In this document: positions 19,071 to 29,989 of the stretch, piece after piece
Numbering within the stretch: position 1 is the first letter of the stretch
Layout: every line of letters starts with the position of its first letter
From: DATCLS01 sp036563805
GTDB lineage: Bacteria > Actinomycetota > Acidimicrobiia > Acidimicrobiales > VFJN01
Direction: 5' to 3'
Assembly (NCBI GenBank): GCA_036563805.1
Contig: DATCLS010000101.1
Span: 1-50,195, forward strand
Length of the DNA stretch: 50,195 nt
The notes under the pieces: model-generated
What the model was told of the DNA's origin: nothing
The model's input: the letters and a program-made list of their open reading frames with translations, nothing else
Database searches by the model: none
Made by a program: the position numbers and the translations under genes

Positions 19071-19849
19071 GCGGCGAGGCGCCGAAGGAGCCGCCGGGCC
19101 ACGGGCTTCTGGAGGGCAAGGTGGCGGTCGTGACGGCGGCCGCCGGGACCGGCATCGGCGGGGCCACCGCCCGCCGCCTGCTGGCCGAGGGGGCCACGGT
19201 CGTGATCAGCGACGCCCACGAGCGGCGCCTGTCCGAGACGGCGGCGGAGCTGGCGCAGCTCGCCCCCGAGCCGCCGCTCGCCATCCCCTGCGACGTGACC
19301 GTCGAGGACCAGGTGCAGGCCCTGTTCCGCGGCGCGGCCGAGCGCCACGGCCGCATCGACGTCGTCGTGAACAACGCCGGGCTCGGCGGCACGGCCGAGC
19401 TGGTGGAGATGACCGACGAGCAGTGGCAGAAGGTCGTGGACGTGACGCTGACCGGCACGTTCCGCTGCACCCGGGCCGCCCTGCGCCTGCTGCGCGAGCA
19501 GCGGTCGGGCGTGATCGTCAACAACGCCTCGGTGCTGGGGTGGCGGGCCCAGGCCGGCCAGGCCCACTACGCGGCGGCCAAGGCCGGCGTCATGGCCCTG
19601 ACCCGGAGCGCGGCCCTCGAGGCGGCGCCGTTCAACGTGCGGGTCAACGCGGTGGCGCCGAGCCTGGCCATGCACCCGTTCCTGGCCAAGGTCACCAGCG
19701 ACGAGCTGCTCGAGGAGCTGGCCCGACGCGAGGCGTTCGGCCGCCCGGCCGAGCCGTGGGAGGTGGCCACCGTCATCGCGTTCCTGGCCAGCGACTACTC
19801 GTCCTACATGACCGGGGAGGTCGTGAGCGTCAGCTCGCAGCACCCATGA
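19067..19849 (+). CDS. ipdF: short-chain dehydrogenase, IpdF-like
   Basis: A 260-residue SDR: cofactor motif TAAAGTGIGGATARR, NNAG at ~105, catalytic Ser in NNASVLGWRAQ, and YAAAK. The N-terminal GHGLLEGKVAVVTAAAGTGIG and the C-terminal DYSSYMTGEVVSVSSQHP match my memory of mycobacterial Rv3559c (IpdF), the 5-hydroxy dehydrogenase of the indanone-propionate CoA pathway. In Mycobacterium it also directly follows fadE30. The GTG start overlaps the preceding small frame, and the TGA overlaps the ATG of the MaoC gene. Confidence 0.85.
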   Translation: MSGEAPKEPPGHGLLEGKVAVVTAAAGTGIGGATARRLLAEGATVVISDAHERRLSETAAELAQLAPEPPLAIPCDVTVEDQVQALFRGAAERHGRIDVVVNNAGLGGTAELVEMTDEQWQKVVDVTLTGTFRCTRAALRLLREQRSGVIVNNASVLGWRAQAGQAHYAAAKAGVMALTRSAALEAAPFNVRVNAVAPSLAMHPFLAKVTSDELLEELARREAFGRPAEPWEVATVIAFLASDYSSYMTGEVVSVSSQHP

Positions 19850-20319
19850 CCGACACCACCGCGCAGACGATCTTCCATTCGCTCGACGAGGTCCGGGGCG
19901 CCGTCGGCCGCCACCTCGGCACCACCGACTGGATCGAGATCACCCAGGAGCGGGTGAACCAGTTCGCCGAGGCGACCGGCGACCGCCAGTGGATCCACGT
20001 CGACGTGGAGCGGGCCCGGCGCGAGAGCCCGTACGGCGGGCCGATCGCCCACGGCTACCTGACGTTGGCCATCACCAACCTTTTCCTGCCCCAGCTCGTG
20101 GAGGTCCGAGGCGCCTCGCTCGGCGTCAACTACGGGACCGGCAAGGTGCGGTTCCCGGCGCCGGTGCCGGTCGGCTCGCGCATCCGGGCGTCGGCCGAGC
20201 TGGCGGCGTGCGACGAGGTCCCGGGTGGGATCCAGACCACGATCCGGGTCACGGTCGAGGTCGCGGGCGGGTCCAAGCCGGGCTGCGTGGTCGAGTCGCT
20301 CAGCCGCTGGCTGGCCTGA
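19846..20319 (+). CDS. MaoC-like enoyl-CoA hydratase
   Basis: A 157-residue single hot-dog-domain hydratase of the R-specific type. The catalytic motif is FAEATGDRQWIHVDVERAR followed by GGPIAHGYLTLA (Asp and His about 5 residues apart), ending in a beta sheet. It adds water to a trans-2-enoyl-CoA. ATG 19846 overlaps the TGA of the ipdF-like gene, so it belongs to the same operon. It probably hydrates the product of the FadE30-like enzyme or a later side-chain intermediate, which is inference from position. Confidence 0.87.
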   Translation: MTDTTAQTIFHSLDEVRGAVGRHLGTTDWIEITQERVNQFAEATGDRQWIHVDVERARRESPYGGPIAHGYLTLAITNLFLPQLVEVRGASLGVNYGTGKVRFPAPVPVGSRIRASAELAACDEVPGGIQTTIRVTVEVAGGSKPGCVVESLSRWLA

Positions 20320-20343
20320 CCGGCGCTCCGCCCCGGCGCCCGG

Positions 20344-21210
20344 TCACGACCCACCCGATCCCGCCCGCCCGGTCACGACCGTGGCGTCGAGCGCGGCGTC
20401 GTGCGCCACGTCGGGCGCCAGGCCGGCCCCGGCCATGATCCCTGCGGCCGCCTCGGCCTGGTCGTCGCTCGTCTCGACCAGCAGATGGCCGCCGGGCGCC
20501 AGCCAGCGCGGGGCGACGGCCGCCACCCGCCGCACGAGGTCGAGGCCGTCGGGCCCGCCGTCGAGGGCGACGCGGGGCTCGTGGTCGCGGGCCTCGGGCG
20601 GGAGCAGCCCGAGGGCGCCGGTCGGGACGTAGGGGACGTTGGCCACCAGCACGTCGACCCGGCCCGCCAGCGCCGCGGGCAGGGCGGCGTCGAGGTCGCC
20701 CTGGTGGACGTTGCCGCGACAGTCGAGGCACCGGCCGCCGGGCCCGGGCACCGCCGCCAGGTTGCGCCGGGCGCACCGGACCGCGACCGGGTCGATGTCG
20801 GCGGCGTGCAGCTCGACCGGCCGGGCGGCCGCGGCGGCCACGGTGGCGGCGACCGCCGCCCCCACCGCCCCGGAGCCGCAGCACAGGTCGACGACCACCG
20901 CGCCCGGCCGGGCCAGGGCTGCGGCCCGCCGAACCAGCAGCTCGGTGCGCCGGCGGGGCACGAACACCCCGGGCGCGACCGCGAACCGCAGGCCGCACAG
21001 CTCGGCCCAGCCGAGCACGTGCTCGAGCGGCTCGCCGGCCACCCGCCGCCCGACCAGGGCGGCCAGCCCGGCCGGCGTCGCCGCCGCCTCGACCAGCAGC
21101 CGGGCCTCGTCCTCGGCGAACACGCAGCCCGCGCGCCGCAGGCGGCGGGCCACCTCCCGCCGGGTGCGCTCCTCCGGATGGGCGTCGGGGTCGGGCGGCA
21201 CGCCGGGCAC
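20344..21210 (-). CDS. PrmC-related protein-glutamine-type methyltransferase
   Basis: A 288-residue class I methyltransferase related to HemK/PrmC. The helical N-domain (RREVARRLRRAGCVFAEDEARLL, GRRVAGEPLEHVLGWAELCGLRF, PGVFVPRRRTELLV) is followed by VVDLCCGSGAVGAAVA and VDVLVANVPYVPTGAL. The catalytic NPPY motif is NVPY here. NAPY- or NVPY-type members form a separate putative glutamine-methyltransferase family, not the true release-factor enzyme. Start GTG 21210 is chosen because TACCCT lies 7 nt upstream. A longer frame to 21294 is possible. Convergent with the MaoC gene. Confidence 0.82.
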   Translation of the reverse strand: MPGVPPDPDAHPEERTRREVARRLRRAGCVFAEDEARLLVEAAATPAGLAALVGRRVAGEPLEHVLGWAELCGLRFAVAPGVFVPRRRTELLVRRAAALARPGAVVVDLCCGSGAVGAAVAATVAAAAARPVELHAADIDPVAVRCARRNLAAVPGPGGRCLDCRGNVHQGDLDAALPAALAGRVDVLVANVPYVPTGALGLLPPEARDHEPRVALDGGPDGLDLVRRVAAVAPRWLAPGGHLLVETSDDQAEAAAGIMAGAGLAPDVAHDAALDATVVTGRAGSGGS

Positions 21211-21217
21211 GTCGGGC

Positions 21218-21223
21218 AGGGTA
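21218..21223 (-). promoter_or_regulatory. -10 hexamer of leaderless PrmC-like gene
   Basis: On the minus strand TACCCT lies 7 nt before GTG 21210. This decides the start against the longer open frame. Confidence 0.45.
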
Positions 21224-21356
21224 CGGCCGAACACCGGCCGGTCGGCGGCCCACCCGGCCCCGATCGCGTCGGCCCCGAACAGGGCGGTTCGCACGCGCCG
21301 GCGCCCCCGGGCCGGCGTCGACCGGCCGGAGGCGCCCAGACCGAACGCGGTGACGC

Positions 21357-24041
21357 TCAGCCCGACTCGTCGGGCGGCGACTCGCTCCCGTTGCCGCCCG
21401 ACGAAGACGACGTCGAGGACCCCGACGCCGAGCTCGGGGCGCCGACCGTGGCCGGCTCCGGCTCCTCGTCCTCGGCCTCACCGTCGGCCTCCTCGGCGGC
21501 CGCCGGCTCCGCTGGGGTCATGTCCCCCTCGGCCTCACCGTCGGCACCGGCCTCGGGGGCGGCGGCGTCGCCGTCGCGGTCGGCGCCCTGCTCGGGGCCG
21601 GCGGCCCCGCCGCCCACCAGGCGCCGGACCACGAGGAACAGGGCCACCGCCGCCACCAGGTACGCCACGAAGCCGCTGGCGAACGTCACGCTGATCCCGA
21701 AGAACATCGCCATCAGCGCCCCGCACACCGAGGCCACGACCGACATGGCACCGTTGATGCCCCACAGGAAGGCGGTCGGCGCCCCCTCGCGGCGGGACGC
21801 CGCCCCCATGCCGATCGAGAACGGCATGCCCATCAGCAGGGCCAGCGGGGCCAGCAGGCCGATGGCCACGCCGATGCGGACCGGGGTGGTGCCGCCGGCG
21901 GCGGCGTCGGTCACCGAGTCGGTGATGGCGCCGAACACGAGCAGGATCACCAGCAGCACGCCGACCGGGACCAGCAGCGACCGGGGCCGGGCCGGGTCGA
22001 TCACCCGCTCGACCAGCATGCTGCCCAGGCCGCTGAACAGCAGCAGGGTGAACAGCACGACGGCCAGCGCGTAGGTGGGGTGGCCGAGGAACGTGTTCAG
22101 CCGCTGGAGCTGCGAGAACTCCACGAGCATGAACCCGAGCCCGATGCCGGCGAAGTACAGGTAGAAGGGCGACATGCCGCGGTGCTGGACCTTGCGGCCC
22201 ATCGAAGCCAGCGGCCCACCGATGAACACCGCGGCCAACAGGAGCACGGCCAGGGCCAGCGATCCGAGCACGAGGACCGGCCGGAACACGAGGTCGTTCG
22301 AGAAGCCCTCGCCCGACAGGAACGTGTCCAGGCTGGCCATCTGGAAGAAGAACGGCCGGTCGTCGCTGGGCGGCGACAGGTCCTCGTCGAACTGCTCGAT
22401 GCCGGCGTCGGGCCCGCCGGGGGCCACGATGTCGGCGAAGCGCTGGTCGGCCACCGCGGTGGGCGTCAGGATCGGCTCGAAGCCCAGCCGCTCGGCGTTC
22501 TCGTCGATGGTGGTCAGGGCCTCGTCGTCGAAGCCCGAGGGGCTGACGAGGATCGTCGCCGCGCTCGACGCGAACTGCTGCTCGGGGCCCTTGTAGATGA
22601 GGACGTGGTCGCGCGGGTTCTCGACGCCGTTGCGGGTCAGGACCTCGGTGGCCAGCGCCGCCGTCCGTAGCGTCTCGAACGGCTCGGCCCCGCCGATCGT
22701 GTACCACCGGGACACCGACAGGATGCCGTCGGGCGACAGCCGGTCGAAGAACGTCTGCCAGGCGTCGGTCGTGTACAGCGAGTTCTCGGTCAGGGCGAAG
22801 GCGCCGGCCGAGCTGGCCGCCCAGGTGTCGATCAGCGACATCTGGATCATGTCGAACCGCTCGTCGGTGCGGGTGAGCCAGCTGCGGGCCTCGTCGTTGA
22901 CGAGCCGGACCCGCGGGTCGTCGGTCAGGTTGGTGAAGTCGCCCAGCTCGTCGGTGGTGAGGTCGAGGATGTTGCCGTTGATCTCGATGCCGGTGACCTC
23001 GCGGGCCCCGAACTCGAGGCCGGTGAGGACGTCGCGGCCGCCGCCGACGCCGATGACGGCGGACGTGAAGTCGGTGCCGTCGAGCGGGTAGTAGCCGAGG
23101 TTGGTGATGTCGTAGCGGAGGAAGTCGGTGGTCGACTCGTCGCCGTCGTAGCCGGTGATCATCGTGCCGGCGGTGCCGTCGATGAGCATCGACATCTGGG
23201 GGACGACGATGTCCTCGGGCATCTCCGGGCTCATGCCGTAGCCGGCGGGCCGGCCGACGTCGGTGGGCTGGCCGTCGACCGTGATGCGCGAGAAGGCGTT
23301 CCACCGGTCGTAGGTGTGGAGCGTGTCCTGCTGCTCCTTGGCCCACAGGATGCGGATGAACGGGTTCCCCTGGCTGTGGCGGTAGGCGTTGCCGGCGGTG
23401 ACCAGCACGAGCACGGCCAGCACGCCGGCCGACAGCAGCTTGCGGCTGGGCCGCACCCCGGCGTCGTAGGCGAAGGCGACGGCGGCCACGCAGGCCAGGG
23501 CGCCGATGCCGATGACGAGGCTGGGGCCGTCGAGCCACCAGAAGGCGACGACCAGCAGCACGCAGCCGAGGCCGGCCCCGACCAGGTCGGCGGCGTACAG
23601 CCGGTTCACCTTCTTCGGGAACCGGGTGAGCGCCAGGCACACCACGACGCCGCTGCACACGAACGGGACCGAGATGACCACGCAGGTCAGCACGATCGAG
23701 GACACGCCGGCCATGGTCATGTGGGGCACGAACGGGATGGCCAGCTGGACGACGAACGCCACCGCCACCGAGACGGCGTACAGCAGCGAGAACCGCCACA
23801 TCTGCTGCTTCACCATCTCGTCCCGGAACCACCGGGGCCGGAGGTGGACGATCAGCGCGCCGGCGGTCATGCCGAACAGCGCCACCGAGATGGCGACGAA
23901 GGCGAAGTGGTACCACATCGCCACGCTGAAGATGCGCGTCAGCACGATCTCGTACATGAGCGTGGTCAGCGTGACGATGAAGAGCCCGGCGTAGGTCGCC
24001 GGGCGGGCACGAAGTGACGCCGCAGGCGTCTCAGCGGTCAT
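21357..24041 (-). CDS. polytopic membrane protein with spermidine-synthase-like domain
   Basis: An 894-residue protein. Six or so membrane helices lie in residues ~15-215, a soluble Rossmann domain at ~320-590, further membrane helices at ~600-820, and an acidic Glu/Ala/Ser-rich tail ends the protein. The Rossmann part has a SAM-type loop VIGVGGGRDVLTGL (~329-341) and VTGIEIN (acidic residue 353), as in spermidine synthases. The catalytic DxxDP region is replaced by MIQMSLIDTWAAS, so polyamine synthesis is unlikely. Fused spermidine-synthase/transporter-like proteins are known but poorly understood. ATG 24041 has GGGGGGTC upstream. An upstream extension to 24128 is unlikely. Confidence 0.78.
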   Translation of the reverse strand: MTAETPAASLRARPATYAGLFIVTLTTLMYEIVLTRIFSVAMWYHFAFVAISVALFGMTAGALIVHLRPRWFRDEMVKQQMWRFSLLYAVSVAVAFVVQLAIPFVPHMTMAGVSSIVLTCVVISVPFVCSGVVVCLALTRFPKKVNRLYAADLVGAGLGCVLLVVAFWWLDGPSLVIGIGALACVAAVAFAYDAGVRPSRKLLSAGVLAVLVLVTAGNAYRHSQGNPFIRILWAKEQQDTLHTYDRWNAFSRITVDGQPTDVGRPAGYGMSPEMPEDIVVPQMSMLIDGTAGTMITGYDGDESTTDFLRYDITNLGYYPLDGTDFTSAVIGVGGGRDVLTGLEFGAREVTGIEINGNILDLTTDELGDFTNLTDDPRVRLVNDEARSWLTRTDERFDMIQMSLIDTWAASSAGAFALTENSLYTTDAWQTFFDRLSPDGILSVSRWYTIGGAEPFETLRTAALATEVLTRNGVENPRDHVLIYKGPEQQFASSAATILVSPSGFDDEALTTIDENAERLGFEPILTPTAVADQRFADIVAPGGPDAGIEQFDEDLSPPSDDRPFFFQMASLDTFLSGEGFSNDLVFRPVLVLGSLALAVLLLAAVFIGGPLASMGRKVQHRGMSPFYLYFAGIGLGFMLVEFSQLQRLNTFLGHPTYALAVVLFTLLLFSGLGSMLVERVIDPARPRSLLVPVGVLLVILLVFGAITDSVTDAAAGGTTPVRIGVAIGLLAPLALLMGMPFSIGMGAASRREGAPTAFLWGINGAMSVVASVCGALMAMFFGISVTFASGFVAYLVAAVALFLVVRRLVGGGAAGPEQGADRDGDAAAPEAGADGEAEGDMTPAEPAAAEEADGEAEDEEPEPATVGAPSSASGSSTSSSSGGNGSESPPDESG

Positions 24042-24292
24042 CCCCAGACCCCCCGTTGCTGGACGGATCAGTAGTTGATAGCCGACGCAGCGCGACGATG
24101 CCACTAGTACCGCGACAATAACCACCACTCAATGCAGCGGATTGCCCGCCATTCCGCCACGCAGAGCGGTAACCAGCAGGTTCGCGGGGTCGGGCGGGGT
24201 CAGAAGGAGGTCAGAGCGACCGCGGGCCAGCCCGCGAGGCTCAGGCCCGCGGGTCGGGCCGCGCCGTCAGGCGGCGTGGTCAGGCCGTGCCG
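24042..24292. other. intergenic region with likely promoter and weak terminator
   Basis: About 250 bp without a gene. The left half is unusually AT-rich for the window (TAGTTGATAG, ACTAGTACC, GACAATAACCACCACTC) and probably holds the minus-strand promoter of the membrane protein gene. A short inverted repeat (CGCGGGC-CA-GCCCGCG, 24221-24236) may terminate transcripts from the aldolase gene. Confidence 0.4.
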
Positions 24293-25492
24293 TCACAGCG
24301 ACAGGATGACCGACGACCCGTGGCCGAACAGGCCCTGGTTGGCGGTGATGCCGGCCCGAGCGCCCTCGACCTGGCGCCCCTCGGCCTGGCCGCGCAGCTG
24401 CCACACCACCTCGCACACCTGCGCCAGCGCCTGAGCGGGGACGGCCTCGCCGAAGCAGGCCAGGCCGCCCGACGGGTTGACGGGGATGCGGCCGCCGATC
24501 GTCGTGTCGCCGTCGCGGACCAGCCGCTCGGCCTCGCCCGGCTTGCACAGGCCGATGTTCTCGTACCAGTCGAGCTCGAGCGCGGTGGACAGGTCGTAGA
24601 CCTCGGCGAGGGACATGTCCTCGGGGCCGAGGCCGGCCTCCTCGTAGGCGGCGTGGGCGATCGAGTCGCGGAACGTCCGCTCGGGCGGCGCCACCGCCGC
24701 GGACGAGTCGGTGGCGAAGTTCGGCATCTCGATCACGGTGTTGGGGAACGTCGGCGTGACCGTCGAGACGGCCCGCAGACGGACCGGGCGGTCACCCGGG
24801 CCCGAGCCGAGCCGTCGGGCGGCGGCCGGCGACGCCAGCACGACCGCGGCGCCGCCGTCGGAGGTGGCGCAGATGTCGAGCAGGTGGAGCGGGTCGGCCA
24901 CCACCGGCGAAGCCAGCACCTCCTCGACCGTGACCTCCTTGCGGTAGCGGGCGTTGGGGTTGGCCAGGCCGTGGCGGGCGTTCTTGACCTTGACCCGGGC
25001 GAAGTCCTCGGGCGTGGCCCCGTGGAGGGCCATCCGCCGCCGGGCGTAGAGGGCGAAGTAGGCCGGGTTGGTCATTCCCAGCAGGCGGAAGCGCAGCCAG
25101 TCGGGGTCGTCGTAGCGCTCGCCGGCGTTGGGGGCCAGGAAGCCCTTGGGCGTGGTGTCGGCCCCGACCACCAGCGCCACGTCGCTCATCCCGGCCCGGA
25201 TGCGGGCGCGGGCCGTGTCGAGGGCCTGGGCCCCGGTGGCGCAGGCGGCGTAGCTGGTGGCGACGCGGGCGCCGCTCCAACCCAGGGCCTGGGCGAACGT
25301 GGCGCCGGCCACGTAGCCGGCGTAGCCGTTGCGGACGGTCTCGCCGCCGACCACCAAGTCGACGTCGGACCAGTCGATGCCAGCGTCGGCCAGGGCGGCC
25401 CGGGCGGCGTGCACGCCGTAGGACACGAAGCTGCGACCCCACTTGCCCCAGGGGTGCATGCCGACGCCGAGGACCAACACGTCGTCACTCAT
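24293..25492 (-). CDS. thiolase-like (SCP2/Ltp-type) steroid side-chain aldolase
   Basis: A 399-residue thiolase-superfamily protein: VLVLGVGMHPWGKWG start, ATSYAACATGAQAL with the nucleophile-region Cys, DICATSDGGAAVVLAS, AEVYDLSTALELDWYENIGLC, PVNPSGGLACFGEAVPAQALAQ, and TANQGLFGHGSS. This is the lipid-transfer-protein (Ltp2/Ltp3/Ltp4) group. Together with a DUF35 protein these act as retro-aldolases on steroid side-chain or ring CoA thioesters. The partner gene lies directly upstream and overlaps by 4 nt (ATGA). The pair sits behind operator copy 2, so it belongs to the steroid regulon. Confidence 0.86.
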   Translation of the reverse strand: MSDDVLVLGVGMHPWGKWGRSFVSYGVHAARAALADAGIDWSDVDLVVGGETVRNGYAGYVAGATFAQALGWSGARVATSYAACATGAQALDTARARIRAGMSDVALVVGADTTPKGFLAPNAGERYDDPDWLRFRLLGMTNPAYFALYARRRMALHGATPEDFARVKVKNARHGLANPNARYRKEVTVEEVLASPVVADPLHLLDICATSDGGAAVVLASPAAARRLGSGPGDRPVRLRAVSTVTPTFPNTVIEMPNFATDSSAAVAPPERTFRDSIAHAAYEEAGLGPEDMSLAEVYDLSTALELDWYENIGLCKPGEAERLVRDGDTTIGGRIPVNPSGGLACFGEAVPAQALAQVCEVVWQLRGQAEGRQVEGARAGITANQGLFGHGSSVILSL

Positions 25493-25941
25493 CGGGCCTC
25501 CTCCCCCGCCGCCGCCACCGGCTTCCACCGCCAGATCGAAGACGTGTCGTCGAGCGGCTCGACCACCAGCTCGACCGGCACGCCGACCGCGAGGTCGTCG
25601 ACGCCGTAGCCGTCGGCCACCTGCCCGAGCACCACGATCCCCTCCTCCTCGAGCTCGACCGCGGCGATGGCGAACGGCTCGTAGGGGTCGGTGCGGGGGA
25701 CGTAGGGCGGCGGAGGCTGGTAGCGGGCGTCGGTGTAGGACCAGACGCGCCCCCGCCGGGAGAGCGTCGTCTCCTCGAGCTCGGTGCCGGCGCAGCGGGG
25801 GTTGCGGCAGAACGCCTCCTCCCGCGGGAAGAACACGGAGCCGCACGCCCGGCAGCGCGTGCCGATCAACGCGGGCTCGTCACCGGTGGTGAACCACCCG
25901 TCTATCGCCGGGGCCATCGCCGGGGTCGTGCTGTCGGCCAT
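25489..25941 (-). CDS. DUF35 OB-fold zinc-ribbon partner of the aldolase
   Basis: A 150-residue protein. A zinc ribbon (CRACGSVFFPREEAFCRNPRCAG, with cysteines spaced CxxC and CxxxxC) is followed by an OB fold (RGRVWSYTDARYQP ... GIVVLGQVADGYGVDDLAVGVPVELV). DUF35 proteins bind acyl-CoA and form heteromers with Ltp-type thiolases (for example ChsH2-Ltp2). ATG 25941 has GGGAGG 7 nt upstream. Operator copy 2 lies 15 nt upstream of the start, and the stop overlaps the aldolase ATG. Confidence 0.88.
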   Translation of the reverse strand: MADSTTPAMAPAIDGWFTTGDEPALIGTRCRACGSVFFPREEAFCRNPRCAGTELEETTLSRRGRVWSYTDARYQPPPPYVPRTDPYEPFAIAAVELEEEGIVVLGQVADGYGVDDLAVGVPVELVVEPLDDTSSIWRWKPVAAAGEEAR

Positions 25942-25955
25942 CGCGCCTCCCTACT

Positions 25956-25972
25956 TCTGACGGCTCGTCAGA
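25956..25972. promoter_or_regulatory. steroid-regulon operator, copy 2
   Basis: TCTGACGGCTCGTCAGA has perfect 7-bp arms and a 3-bp centre. On the minus strand a TAGGAT hexamer (25977 to 25972) with a weak TTCGCC -35 17 nt upstream runs into it, so transcription would start inside the operator. Confidence 0.8.
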
Positions 25973-25987
25973 TCCTATCGGCCGCAC

Positions 25988-26069
25988 AGGTTTTGGCGAA
26001 CCCGGCTCTGCGTGATAGCAAACTTGTTCGCAACGCGTCGAAGGCCGGTTTTTGACGCAACCAAAACCT
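25988..26069. promoter_or_regulatory. inverted repeats in the divergent dtxR/DUF35 promoter region
   Basis: AGGTTTTGG (25988-25996) recurs inverted as CCAAAACCT (26061-26069), just before the DtxR-type gene start, with AT-rich sequence between (GATAGCAAACTTGTTCGC). These may be binding sites of the DtxR-family regulator itself, but they do not match a metal-box consensus I know. Confidence 0.35.
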
Positions 26070-26076
26070 TTCCCCG

Positions 26077-26787
26077 ATGCACGACGACCTGACCAAGTCG
26101 GAGCGCGAGGCGCTCAAGGCGATCTACCGATCGACCCGGGACGGGTCCGAGGCGCACACCGGCTCCCTGGCCGATCGCCTGGGCCTGTCGCCCGGCACGG
26201 TCACCACGCTCGTCAAGCGCCTGGCCGATCGCGGGCTGGTCGTCCACCGCCCCTACCAGGGGGTGTCGTTCACGCCCGAGGGTCGGCGGGCCGCGGTGGC
26301 CGCCATCCGCCGGCACCGGATCGTCGAGCGCTTCCTGTCCGACATGCTGGGCTACGCCTGGAACGAGGCCGACGCACTGGCGGTGTCGTTCGAGCACGAC
26401 CTGCCGAATGAGGTCGCCGACCGCCTGTACCGGGCGCTGCACCGGCCGGCGACGTGCCCCCACGGCTTTCCCATCCCCCAACCGGAGGATGCCGATCTTC
26501 CGGCCACCCCCGAGCTGTACGACCTCGAACCGGGCGACATCGCCGAGGTCGCGGTGTCCGGCTCGACCGACGCCGACATCGTGTCGTTCCTCGACACGCT
26601 CGGCGTGCGGCCGGGCGTGGAGGTGCGGGTGGTCGAGAAGCATCCCTTCGACGGCCCGCTGGTCGTCGAAGTCGACGGGCAGACCCGCACGCTGGGTGAA
26701 CGGGTCGCCCGCCAGGTCTACGTGACCCGAACCTTCAGGGGGCCCGAGGGCAGCCCCCGCCCCAACGGAAACAGCCCGCGATCGTAG
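26077..26787 (+). CDS. DtxR-family metal-dependent transcriptional regulator
   Basis: A 236-residue three-domain regulator. The winged HTH at residues ~5-70 includes TGSLADRLGLSPGTVTTLVKRLADRGLV. The dimerisation/metal domain is at ~70-140 (HRIVERFLSDMLGY, EVADRLYRALHRPATCPHGFPIP with Cys127). A FeoA/SH3-like C-terminal domain (LEPGDIAEVAVSGS ... VRVVEKHPFDGPLVVEV) follows. The CPHGxPIP motif and paired His/Glu match DtxR, IdeR and MntR ligands, so it should respond to Mn2+ or Fe2+. ATG 26077 has no clear ribosome site. It ends 20 nt before hppA and may be co-transcribed with it. Confidence 0.87.
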   Translation: MHDDLTKSEREALKAIYRSTRDGSEAHTGSLADRLGLSPGTVTTLVKRLADRGLVVHRPYQGVSFTPEGRRAAVAAIRRHRIVERFLSDMLGYAWNEADALAVSFEHDLPNEVADRLYRALHRPATCPHGFPIPQPEDADLPATPELYDLEPGDIAEVAVSGSTDADIVSFLDTLGVRPGVEVRVVEKHPFDGPLVVEVDGQTRTLGERVARQVYVTRTFRGPEGSPRPNGNSPRS

Positions 26788-26807
26788 GAACCGTAGGAGG
26801 GACCGAC

Positions 26808-29237
<2,430 letters not shown>

Positions 29238-29273
29238 GCCACTTGCCAGCCCCGCCGCCCTGACGAGCGGCGG

Positions 29274-29939
29274 TCAGGAGAGGTCAGGAGGGCCGGCCCC
29301 CCGGAGGTGGGGCCGGCCCTCGTCGCGTGGGGTCGTCGGAAGGGGGGCGACGACGCACCACACGGCCTTGCCGCCGTTGGGCAGCGGGTGATACCCCCAG
29401 CGCTCGCTGAAGGTCTCCACGAGGAGGAGCCCTCGCCCGCGTTCGTCGTCGAGCCGCGGATCGTCCGGGACCGGAAGTTGGGGGCTCCGGTCCCGCACCT
29501 CGATCCGCAGCCGGGCGCGCTCCACCGCCAGCCGGAGCTGGAGCGGCGCCGCGGCGAGGGCCGGGTCTTCGCGCCAGAGGTCGACGCACGATCGGGTGGC
29601 CTCGTAGGCGTTGGTCATCAGCTCGGACACGAGCAGCTCCGCCGGCTCGACCGCGGCGCCGAGGCCCCAGCGGTGGGCGAAGTCCACGGTGTGCCGGCGG
29701 GCCCGGCGGGGCGAGCTGGCCGCCAGGGGGAACCCGTAGGCCGCGGTGCGGAGCGCGGACGCCCGCGGCGCGCCGGTCGGCCGGAGTCGCCGGGGGATGG
29801 GTGGCGGCGACGCCAGGGCGTCGGCGTGCCGGGGGTGGTGGCGCCACAGGCGCTCGTGCCGGCCGTGCCCCGCGAGAGCGGGGACGGGCGCGCCCGTGCC
29901 CACCTCGGCGGCCGGAGCACTCGCGTTGAGTCCGCTCAC
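29274..29939 (-). CDS. HATPase-domain anti-sigma-factor-like protein
   Basis: A 221-residue protein whose residues ~75-205 form a GHKL ATPase of the RsbW/SpoIIAB kind: RARRHTVDFAHRWGL, the N-box ELLVSELMTNAYEA (~101-114), LRIEVRDRSPQLP, and the glycine box DDERGRGLLLVETFSERWG. The first ~60 residues are His/Pro/Arg-rich and probably disordered. Streptomyces carries many such small ATPases beside XRE-type regulators (AbaA/WhiJ-like loci), and here an XRE/TPR gene is divergent. The start is GTG 29939, although a downstream start is possible. Its 3' end overlaps the hppA terminator. Confidence 0.8.
   Translation of the reverse strand: MSGLNASAPAAEVGTGAPVPALAGHGRHERLWRHHPRHADALASPPPIPRRLRPTGAPRASALRTAAYGFPLAASSPRRARRHTVDFAHRWGLGAAVEPAELLVSELMTNAYEATRSCVDLWREDPALAAAPLQLRLAVERARLRIEVRDRSPQLPVPDDPRLDDERGRGLLLVETFSERWGYHPLPNGGKAVWCVVAPLPTTPRDEGRPHLRGAGPPDLS
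29288..29321. terminator. hairpin terminator between hppA and the convergent HATPase gene
   Basis: A perfect 13-bp stem (GAGGGCCGGCCCC / GGGGCCGGCCCTC) with an 8-nt loop. It lies 51 bp after the hppA stop and inside the last codons of the convergent gene, so it could stop both transcripts. No U-tract. Confidence 0.75.
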
Positions 29940-29973
29940 CCCTGGTCTCCCGTCACGTCGCCGACGCAGGCCC

Positions 29974-29989
29974 CCAGTCGCTCGACTGG
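29974..29989. promoter_or_regulatory. 16-bp palindrome upstream of the HATPase gene
   Basis: CCAGTCGCTCGACTGG has 7-bp perfect arms and a 2-bp centre, 35 bp upstream of the HATPase GTG. Candidate operator in the divergent region 29940-30178. Nearer the other gene, TCACC-TAC-GGTGA (30138-30150) is a second small palindrome. Confidence 0.4.

Noticed and set aside
29261..29280. Possible operator CTGACGAGCGGCGGTCAG after hppA
   Set aside because: The half-sites are spaced differently from the four real copies and it lies at a gene end beside a terminator.
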